Assembly (NCBI GenBank): GCA_002403295.1
Contig: DHHN01000063.1
Span: 1 to 7,210, forward strand
DNA length: 7,210 nucleotides
DNA from: a bacterium UBP1_UBA4771
GTDB taxonomy: Bacteria; Krumholzibacteriota; Krumholzibacteriia; Krumholzibacteriales; Krumholzibacteriaceae
Direction: 5' to 3'
Within the stretch, counting starts at the first letter, position 1, and the number at the start of each line of letters is the position of its first letter. Shown one piece after another: positions 1-4,787 of the stretch. A program made the translations under genes and the position numbers. Under the pieces are notes generated by a model. The model saw only the letters and a program-made list of their open reading frames with translations, was not told where the DNA came from and did no database searches.

Positions 1-35
1 GCGATGGCGGCGTTTCGAGCGTGATGGGCGTTCAT
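1..35 (-). CDS. Possible start of a further gene, cut by the window edge
   Basis: An ATG at 35-33 on the minus strand opens a frame of eleven complete codons (MNAHHARNAAI) that runs off the window without a stop. A GGAGT Shine-Dalgarno-like sequence lies at 55-51, but 15 nt before the ATG, which is too far by itself. Between them a small CCCC-TC-GGGG inverted repeat (48-39) could fold and bring the site to an effective spacing of about five bases. It would lie about 50 bp after the activase-like gene, in the same direction, so a third gene of that module is possible. The peptide is too short to assign a family. It could also be untranslated sequence. Confidence 0.22.
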   Translation of the reverse strand, partial: MNAHHARNAAI

Positions 36-60
36 GCGCCCCGAGGGGTCACTCCTTTTT

Positions 61-80
61 CGCGGCGGCGAGCCGCCGCG
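61..80 (-). repeat. GC-rich inverted repeat after the activase-like gene
   Basis: Nine bases at 61-69 pair perfectly with 72-80 around a two-base centre, starting four bases after the stop of the upstream gene. On the transcribed strand the stem is followed by five A and GGAGT, not by a T run, so it does not look like an intrinsic terminator. It could protect the transcript 3' end, promote a pause, or separate two cistrons. Confidence 0.5.
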
Positions 81-84
81 CGTT

Positions 85-765
85 TCACGCCGGGACCGGC
101 GGCCGCCCCCCGCCGCGCGCGATCGCGGAGGCGAGGCCGTCGAGGAGCACCGTTCGCCCGAGCGGCGTCACGCGGCAGTAGCGCGCGGCCGTCCGCAGGA
201 AGCAGGGGTTCTCGCAGAAGCCGCCCGAGAGGTAGAGGTGCCCCGGGCGTCCCGCGAAATCGATCACGTTCCGGACGAGCCCGTGAAGAAACATCGCGAC
301 GCTCGCCTCGGGGGAGGTCCCGAGCGAGACCTGCTCGAGCACCTTCTCCATGCCGAAGACGCCGCACGTGACGTTGACCCACCGGTCGGCAGGCGGCACG
401 GACGCGAAATCGACGTCGTAGTAGCCGCCGAGGAGCTCGAGCGTGGCGCCCGTCGTGGAGCCGCACGCGAGGTTCCAGTCGAGCTTTTCGACCTTCCGCT
501 TCCGGAACCGGAGGAACTTTATATCCCTCCCGCCGACGTCGACAAGGGAAAAGTCCGCCTCGCCGACGAGGGCGAGCCCTCCCTCGGCGAGCGCGACGAG
601 CTCGTTCGTATAGAGGCGGCAGCGGCCCTTTCCCGAGTGCCCCGTCGCGACGTCGAAGAAGGCGCCGTCTCGGCGCACGAGCTCCTTCGTCGTGATGATC
701 TCGAGGGCTCCCGACTCGAGATCGCGTATCTTCGTCCATGTGCTGCCGCAGTCAGCGATGATCAT
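85..765 (-). CDS. 2-hydroxyacyl-CoA dehydratase activator-like ATPase (HgdC/BadF type, ASKHA fold)
   Basis: The 226-residue product looks like a compact member of the HgdC/FldI/BadF activator family, whose known members are homodimeric ATPases with one [4Fe-4S] cluster that push low-potential electrons into a partner enzyme. Visible motifs in order are the phosphate-1 loop DCGSTWTK (5-12), an ATGHSGKGR segment (40-48), phosphate-2 SLVDVGGRDIKFL (73-85), NLACGSTTG (98-106), VTCGVFGMEKV (132-142) and the adenosine-type LSGGF (179-183). C101 and C134 correspond to the two cluster cysteines of HgdC. Oddities are the change of the usual CAAGTG to CGSTTG and an extra CENPC (184-188) after the glycine pair. 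Length is slightly below the usual 255-270. The ATG at 765 has a TGAGGG Shine-Dalgarno site at 777-772 that contains the stop of the upstream gene, so the two genes are probably co-translated. The fold is fairly sure, but the substrate protein is unknown. No signal peptide or membrane segment is seen, so it should be cytoplasmic. Confidence 0.8.
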   Translation of the reverse strand: MIIADCGSTWTKIRDLESGALEIITTKELVRRDGAFFDVATGHSGKGRCRLYTNELVALAEGGLALVGEADFSLVDVGGRDIKFLRFRKRKVEKLDWNLACGSTTGATLELLGGYYDVDFASVPPADRWVNVTCGVFGMEKVLEQVSLGTSPEASVAMFLHGLVRNVIDFAGRPGHLYLSGGFCENPCFLRTAARYCRVTPLGRTVLLDGLASAIARGGGRPPVPA

Positions 766-774
766 TGCGCGCCC

Positions 775-1521
775 TCAGGACAGTTTGAGAAACGCCTCGA
801 CCTTGGCGAGGATCGAATCGTTGATCTCTCGATGGCAATCGACGGCGAGCCCGCGGTGCCGCTCGGCGAGATGATGCGCGAGGTCCTGCTTCGCGCAGAA
901 GCTCTGCGCGAAGAACACGGTCGGCACGGCCTCGTCGACGAAGCACTCGAGCTCGAGATCGGCGGGTCGCCCGGCCTCGACGCACCGGACCCAGCCGTAC
1001 GCGTGGGTCGTCTCCGGAAAGAGATCGAGGATGCGGAAATCGTGCGGCGGCACGCCCCAGAATCCGTGCGTCGGCGCGCACGGCGCGGGCGGCTCGGCCG
1101 GGGGCGACGGATCGACGACCGTCGCCATGATGCGGTCGATCTTTTCGCGGAGCGGGAGCCGGGCCGCCGCCCAGACGAGCGGCCGCCGCTCGTCGTCCTC
1201 CCCGCGCCAGCGCGATTCGACGACGGCGATGCCTCGCCGCCGGAGCAGCCACGCCGCGTGGCGACCCCGGTCGCATTTCTCCTCGCCGACCGAGGCGACG
1301 ACGGCGGCGAGCCGAGGGCCGAGGTCCGCGGCGTTGTCGACGATGTTCGCGACGATCCGGCAGGTCGTCGCGGGGAGCGCCCCCGAATCGGGAGCGCCGC
1401 GGTCCACGTCGAGATCGACGAGCGGCAACCGGGCGCCGAAGCGCTCCCGCGCCTGGCGAAGCGCCGCGCGCCGCGGAAAGCCGTAGTAGCCGAGGACTCT
1501 ATCGGTGCGGGGATCGTTCAT
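775..1521 (-). CDS. Cysteine-rich protein of unknown function, probable partner of the activase-like ATPase
   Basis: I do not recognise this 248-residue protein with certainty. It has seven cysteines, at 54, 83, 148, 180, 193, 209 and 229. Several sit in segments that look conserved: ATTCRIVANIVDNA (51-64), ASVGEEKCDRGRHA (76-89), HGFWGVPPHDF (152-162), YGWVRCVEAG (175-184) and FFAQSFCAKQD (203-213). The N-terminal LGYYGFPR and the Cys-Asp-X-Gly-Arg segment recall the HgdB/double-cubane family, in which cysteines bind Fe-S clusters, but the protein is much shorter than the usual 370-430 residues. No signal peptide or membrane helix is evident. It precedes the activase-like gene by 9 bp in the same direction, which suggests a functional pair. 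The ATG at 1521 has only a weak ribosome binding site and the frame is open upstream, so the start is moderately sure. Full-length coding is supported by the plausible protein and the tight operon spacing; function is inference. Confidence 0.72.
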   Translation of the reverse strand: MNDPRTDRVLGYYGFPRRAALRQARERFGARLPLVDLDVDRGAPDSGALPATTCRIVANIVDNAADLGPRLAAVVASVGEEKCDRGRHAAWLLRRRGIAVVESRWRGEDDERRPLVWAAARLPLREKIDRIMATVVDPSPPAEPPAPCAPTHGFWGVPPHDFRILDLFPETTHAYGWVRCVEAGRPADLELECFVDEAVPTVFFAQSFCAKQDLAHHLAERHRGLAVDCHREINDSILAKVEAFLKLS

Positions 1522-1597
1522 GGGCGGTTTCGCGAAGCGGGGAACGGGCCCGAGGGCGGCGCCGGAGCCGCCGATCGAAGGCGCGGAGGCACGACGG

Positions 1598-1618
1598 GCG
1601 CGCGCCGCGGGCGCGCGC
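1598..1618 (-). repeat. Strong GC hairpin after the EIIA gene
   Basis: Nine bases at 1598-1606 pair perfectly with 1610-1618 around a three-base loop, four bases after the EIIA stop codon. The stem is all G and C. No T run follows on the transcribed strand, so a classic intrinsic terminator is not supported. It could block 3' exonucleases or mark a boundary between the EIIA gene and the downstream pair. The rest of this roughly 100-bp gap shows nothing else I can name. Confidence 0.5.
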
Positions 1619-1622
1619 TCCC

Positions 1623-2093
1623 TCAGCCTTCCTCCTCGCCGTTCTCGACCCGGAATATCAGGTCGACGACGTCCTGCGGCTTTTTCGCCTTGATGAGCCG
1701 CTCGCGGAATTTGTCGAATTTGATCAGCTTGACGATCTTCGCGATCGCCTGCACGTGCGGGCCCGACTCGGAGGTCGGGGCGACCATGAGAAAGAAGAGG
1801 TGCGCCGGCTTCCCGTCCTGCGAATCGAAATCGATCCCTTCGCGGGAAACGCCGACGACGATGCTGAGCCGCTTCACGGCGTCGGACTTCGCGTGCGGAA
1901 TCGCCACGCCCTTCTCGAGGCCGGTCGATCCTTCCCCCTCGCGCTTCATGACCGCGTCGTAGATCGCGTCGGCGTCGGTGACGTCGCTCGTATCGACGAG
2001 AATGCCGACGAGCTCCTCGATGACGTCCCCCTTGCCGACGCCCTCGAGGCCGATCTTCACGTGCTGGGGTGTTATGTAATCGGTCAGTTTCAT
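1623..2093 (-). CDS. PTS EIIA type-2 domain protein (fructose/nitrogen-PTS, PtsN-like)
   Basis: The 156-residue product is a stand-alone EIIA domain of the fructose/mannitol/Ntr class, which accepts phosphate from HPr or NPr on a histidine and either passes it to a sugar transporter or acts as a regulator. The active-site region is clear: REGEGSTGLEKGVAIPHAK (51-69) with H67 as phospho-acceptor, followed by VVGVSREGIDFDSQDG and HLFFLMVAP, and an acidic C-terminus. Length matches free-standing PtsN-like proteins (about 150-160). No EIIB or EIIC gene is beside it, so a regulatory role is more likely than sugar uptake; this is inference. The ATG at 2093 is well supported by a GGGAGG ribosome binding site nine bases upstream. 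It follows the V-ATPase and usp genes on the same strand, but a 101-bp gap with hairpins may give it partly separate expression. Confidence 0.9.
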   Translation of the reverse strand: MKLTDYITPQHVKIGLEGVGKGDVIEELVGILVDTSDVTDADAIYDAVMKREGEGSTGLEKGVAIPHAKSDAVKRLSIVVGVSREGIDFDSQDGKPAHLFFLMVAPTSESGPHVQAIAKIVKLIKFDKFRERLIKAKKPQDVVDLIFRVENGEEEG

Positions 2094-2102
2094 CGTTCCG
2101 TG

Positions 2103-2109
2103 CCTCCCC
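2103..2109 (-). promoter_or_regulatory. Ribosome binding site of the EIIA gene
   Basis: GGGGAGG on the minus strand lies nine bases before the ATG at 2093, a strong match to the Shine-Dalgarno consensus that fixes the start. Its first G is the last base of the neighbouring 18-bp palindrome. Confidence 0.65.
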
Positions 2110-2126
2110 GGGGCCCGCGGGCCCCG
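2109..2126 (-). repeat. 18-bp perfect GC palindrome abutting the EIIA ribosome binding site
   Basis: The sequence reads the same on both strands over 18 bases (core CGGGGCCCGCGGGCCCCG). A second small inverted repeat, CGAAC-GCC-GTTCG, touches it at 2125-2137. The C-runs of the palindrome could also pair with the GGGGAGG beside it, which would hide the ribosome binding site. It might be an RNA switch for translation or a DNA-binding site, or simply a product of extreme GC content. Confidence 0.45.
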
Positions 2127-2155
2127 AACGCCGTTCGATATTCCCGGAAGATAAT

Positions 2156-2172
2156 CAACCGCCCGCCGGTTG
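2156..2172 (-). terminator. Weak terminator-like hairpin after usp
   Basis: CAACCG at 2156-2161 pairs with CGGTTG at 2167-2172 around a five-base loop, 22 bases after the usp stop. On the transcribed strand ATTATCTTCC follows, which is only modestly T-rich. A partial or Rho-assisted terminator that separates the ATPase transcript from the EIIA gene is possible, but the stem is short. Confidence 0.3.
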
Positions 2173-2194
2173 GCAAGGCTCGCCGAACGCCCTC

Positions 2195-2680
2195 CTAGAG
2201 CTCGCCGAACGCGCGCTCGATGCGGTCCCTGCCCCGGGCGACGAGCACCGCGCAGCTCACCTTGCGCAGTATCCGCTCCCCCTCCTCGTAGAAGGAATCG
2301 CGCAGGCTCAGCACCTCGCCGAGCTCCCCCTGGACGAGGAGATCGTAGCCTCCCCGGGTCACCTCTTTGACGACCTCCTCGTGCACGACCCCCTTGCGGA
2401 GTATCGTCTCGACCTTGACGCCCTTCTTCTCGCCGAGCTTCGCGACGTAGTTGAGGTAGCGCTTGCCGTCGTCCTCGAGGGAGCGCTCGTAGTCCATCTT
2501 CTCCATCTGCACGAACACCTTCGCGCCGAGGAGCTCGGAGAGCAGGTTCTCGTTCACCGCGTAGATGGCGGTGAGCGCGGAGCCGTACGTCTTCGCCATG
2601 AGGATCGCGAACTGCGCCGCCGTTATCGAGGATTCGCTGCCGTCGATATACAGGAGTATCTTCGCGAATGGATGGCTCAT
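2195..2680 (-). CDS. Universal stress protein (UspA-like) domain protein
   Basis: The 161-residue product has the Usp fold pattern: a first strand with ILLYIDGSESS (8-18) including the nucleotide-contacting Asp13, a central helix region rich in acidic residues, a GVKVETILRKG strand (87-97), and a C-terminal YDLLVQGELG followed by RKVSCAVLVARG (139-150). In ATP-binding members the motif is G-2x-G-9x-G-(S/T). Here it is GELG (118-121), then twelve residues, then G134-E135. The loop is therefore longer and lacks the Ser/Thr, and ATP binding may be altered or lost. The ATG at 2680 overlaps the stop of atpD as ATGA, which strongly indicates translational coupling. A longer open frame upstream lies fully inside atpD and has no Usp similarity, so I reject that start. 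A role as a stress or energy-state partner of the ATPase is inferred from position only. Confidence 0.85.
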   Translation of the reverse strand: MSHPFAKILLYIDGSESSITAAQFAILMAKTYGSALTAIYAVNENLLSELLGAKVFVQMEKMDYERSLEDDGKRYLNYVAKLGEKKGVKVETILRKGVVHEEVVKEVTRGGYDLLVQGELGEVLSLRDSFYEEGERILRKVSCAVLVARGRDRIERAFGEL

Positions 2681-3315
2681 GTGGCCGCCTCTTTCCTTTG
2701 CTGGAGGCGGTCCTTCACGAGCTTGTTCACGAAGAACGCCTCCCGATCCATTTCCTCGAGCGACATGACGATATATTTCAGCGTTTCGTTGTAATCGGGG
2801 ATGAATATCTTCTCGAGCGCGTTCACCCGCCGCACCGTCTTCGCCACCTCGCGCGCGAGGCGCATGAGGGCGATGCGCGCCTCGGCGAGCTGGCCGAGGA
2901 GCTTGAGGACCTCGCGGAACCGAAGCACCGATTCGTCCATCCACACGCTGCTCTCGGCCGCCGCGACGTAGGGCGATTTGTCGTCGATTTCGACCCGCAC
3001 CTTCGGGATCGAGACCCCCATCACGCGCCGCTCGGAGAACTTGATGTCGGAGCGCATGTGCATGCCGAGCGAGACGATGCCGAGCTCGCGGCGGCCCATC
3101 CGCAGCATCGCCTGATCGAGCGCCCGGTAGGCGGTCTCGAGCCGCTTTTCGACCTCTTCCTGCGCCTCGACGGCCCGGTCGATGAGCCCCATGAGCTCGA
3201 CGACGAGGATCTTGCGCTTCTGGTCGAGCAGCTCCCAGCCTTGCTCGGCGAAGGAGAGATCGCGCTTCACCCTCTGCATGTTCGTCTTTGTCGGGGCCAC
3301 TTCGTAACGCGCCAT
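2677..3315 (-). CDS. atpD: V-type ATP synthase/ATPase subunit D (central rotor shaft)
   Basis: Subunit D forms the coiled-coil shaft that turns inside the A3B3 head and links ATP hydrolysis or synthesis to the membrane ring. The 212-residue length is typical. The N-terminal signature APTKTNMQRVKRDL (7-20) followed by a long helix (25-70), and the C-terminal RRVNALEKIFIPDYNETLKY (162-181) followed by a second helix to the end, are the family hallmarks. The segment between (about 75-125) is the usual variable foot region. The ATG at 3315 agrees with the family N-terminus, but only a weak GGA-type ribosome binding site precedes it. It lies 62 bp after atpB and overlaps usp by four bases. The V-type subunit D is a different protein from the F-type beta subunit that is also called atpD. 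Confidence 0.96.
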   Translation of the reverse strand: MARYEVAPTKTNMQRVKRDLSFAEQGWELLDQKRKILVVELMGLIDRAVEAQEEVEKRLETAYRALDQAMLRMGRRELGIVSLGMHMRSDIKFSERRVMGVSIPKVRVEIDDKSPYVAAAESSVWMDESVLRFREVLKLLGQLAEARIALMRLAREVAKTVRRVNALEKIFIPDYNETLKYIVMSLEEMDREAFFVNKLVKDRLQQRKEAAT

Positions 3316-3330
3316 CGCCGATCCGTTCCG

Positions 3331-3346
3331 CCCGCCGTCCGGCGGG
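3331..3346 (-). repeat. Inverted repeat 1 in the atpB-atpD gap
   Basis: CCCGCC at 3331-3336 pairs with GGCGGG at 3341-3346 around a four-base loop, 15 bases before the atpD start codon. It may limit ribosome access to atpD, whose own Shine-Dalgarno site is weak. Confidence 0.4.
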
Positions 3347-3351
3347 TTCCG

Positions 3352-3365
3352 CGCGGGGCCCCGCG
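3352..3365 (-). repeat. Inverted repeat 2 in the atpB-atpD gap
   Basis: A 14-bp perfect palindrome (CGCGGGGCCCCGCG) lies 12 bp after the atpB stop. No T run follows, so termination is not supported by itself. It could stabilise the upstream atpB message after processing. Confidence 0.4.
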
Positions 3366-3377
3366 GCCCACCGCGCG

Positions 3378-4772
3378 CTATTTACCGTAGAACTTGTTCA
3401 ATTCCTCTTCGCTGATGCGGTGCAGCTCCTCCTTCGGCAGGTAGGAGAGCACCTTCCACCCGATGTCGAGCGTCTGGACGATGCTGCGGTCCTCGTACTC
3501 GCCCTGCGTCAGGTACTCGCGCTCGAACCGGTTCCCGAAATCGAGGTAGATCTTGTCGAGCGGCGTGAGCTCCTCCTCGCCGATGACCGCGGCGAGCGCC
3601 CGCACGTCCTTGACGTGGGAGTAGGCGGCGAAGAGCTGGCTCGCGACGTGCGCGTGGTCGGCGCGGGTCATCCCCTCGCCGATCCCGTCCTTCATGAGAC
3701 GGCTGAGCGACGGGAGCCCCGCGATCGGCGGGTAGATGTTCCGCTGGTCGAGCTCGCGCTCGAGCACGATCTGCCCCTCGGTGATGTACCCGGAGAGGTC
3801 GGGCACCGGATGCGAGATGTCGTCGTTCGGCATCGTGAGGATGGGCATCTGGGTGATCGATCCCTCGACGCCCTTGAGCATCCCCGCGCGCTCGTATATG
3901 GCGGAGAGGTCGCTGTAGAGGTAGCCGGGGTAGCCCTTGCGGCTCGGGATCTCCTCGCGCACCGTCGAGATCTCGCGGAGCGATTCGCAGTAGTTCGTCA
4001 TGTCGCTGAGAATGACGAGCACGTGCATGTGGAGCCGGAAGGCGAGGAACTCGGCCGCCGTCAGCGCGACGCGCGGCGTCACGAGGCGCTCGACGGAGGG
4101 GTCGTCGGCGAGGTTCAGGATGAAGACCACCTTCTCGAGCACGCCCGACTCCTCGAAGTTGCGCACGAAATACCGCGAGACGTCGTGCTTGATCCCCATC
4201 GCCGCGAAGACGACGGCGAACTCCGTGTCCTCGCCGACGATCTTCGCCTGCCGCGTGATCTGGGCGACGAGCTTGTTGTGCGGGAGCCCCGTGCCCGAGA
4301 AGATCGGGAGCTTCTGTCCGCGCACGAGGGTGTTCATGCCGTCGATCGCGGAGATGCCGGTCTGGATGAACTTGCGGGGATACTCGCGCGCCGTCGGATT
4401 GATGGCGAGGCCGTTCACGTCCATCATTTCCTCGACCATCGGCGGCGGCCCGCCGTCGATCGGCTCGCCGAGCCCGTCGAACACTCGGCCGAGGATCTCC
4501 GTGCCGACGCCGAAGCGGAGCGGCTCGCCGCGGAACCGGATGCGCGTCTCGGGGATCGAGAGCCCCGAGGTGCCCTCGAAGACCTGAATGACGGCGGCCC
4601 CGTCGGCGGTCTCGAGCACCGTCCCGAGGCGCACGCGTCCCTTCGAGTCGACGATCTCGGCGATCTCGTTGTACCCGACGTTGTGGATCCCCTTGACGAA
4701 GATCAGGGGGCCGGAGACCTGGTCGATGCCGATGTACTGGCGCCCCTCGGCGCGGTGCTTCATGTCAACCAT
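3378..4772 (-). CDS. atpB: V-type ATP synthase/ATPase subunit B (non-catalytic head subunit)
   Basis: Subunit B alternates with A in the A3B3 hexamer and completes the catalytic sites without catalysing itself. From the ATG at 4772 the protein has 464 residues, normal for the family. It shows the N-terminal beta-barrel start QVSGPLIFVKG, the degenerate P-loop region FSGTGLPHNKLVAQ (158-171), LSDMTNYCESLRE (255-267), PSRKGYPGYLYSDL (276-289), TMPNDDISHPVPD (313-325), and LPSLSRLMKDG (353-363) whose Arg358 matches the arginine finger of Thermus B. The lack of a true GXXXXGK(T/S) is expected in B. Possible starts are GTG 4781, ATG 4772 and ATG 4763. I prefer 4772 because GGTGAT, which fits the extended anti-Shine-Dalgarno, ends four bases before it. 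The gene follows atpA after 15 bp, with no hairpin between them, so A and B should be made in similar amounts. Confidence 0.96.
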   Translation of the reverse strand: MVDMKHRAEGRQYIGIDQVSGPLIFVKGIHNVGYNEIAEIVDSKGRVRLGTVLETADGAAVIQVFEGTSGLSIPETRIRFRGEPLRFGVGTEILGRVFDGLGEPIDGGPPPMVEEMMDVNGLAINPTAREYPRKFIQTGISAIDGMNTLVRGQKLPIFSGTGLPHNKLVAQITRQAKIVGEDTEFAVVFAAMGIKHDVSRYFVRNFEESGVLEKVVFILNLADDPSVERLVTPRVALTAAEFLAFRLHMHVLVILSDMTNYCESLREISTVREEIPSRKGYPGYLYSDLSAIYERAGMLKGVEGSITQMPILTMPNDDISHPVPDLSGYITEGQIVLERELDQRNIYPPIAGLPSLSRLMKDGIGEGMTRADHAHVASQLFAAYSHVKDVRALAAVIGEEELTPLDKIYLDFGNRFEREYLTQGEYEDRSIVQTLDIGWKVLSYLPKEELHRISEEELNKFYGK

Positions 4773-4787
4773 TCGTATCACCGTTTC

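Noticed and set aside
752..1276. A second minus-strand frame inside the cysteine-rich gene, and likewise 32-739 inside the activase-like gene.
   Set aside because: Both are Arg/Ala-rich shadow frames without motifs; the activase motifs lie in the other frame. I looked for a frameshift joining them and saw no need for one.
34..1962. A 642-codon open frame on the plus strand.
   Set aside because: It lies antisense to three minus-strand genes with clear or plausible products. Its translation is low-complexity Arg/Glu/Ala-rich, as expected opposite high-GC codons, and no family motif appears.
2127..2175. A sigma-70-like promoter (TTGATT followed by an AT-richer patch) upstream of the EIIA gene.
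   Set aside because: No acceptable -10 box lies at 16-18 bp from the TTGATT, so I do not call a promoter.
2681..2944. An N-terminal extension of the Usp frame to 2944.
   Set aside because: The added 88 residues lie inside atpD, look like shadow sequence and have no Usp similarity. The ATG at 2680 in the ATGA overlap is the natural start.
4764..4781. GTG at 4781 and ATG at 4763 as starts of atpB.
   Set aside because: Both are possible, but ATG 4772 has the better GGTGAT at four-base spacing. The change affects only three residues either way.
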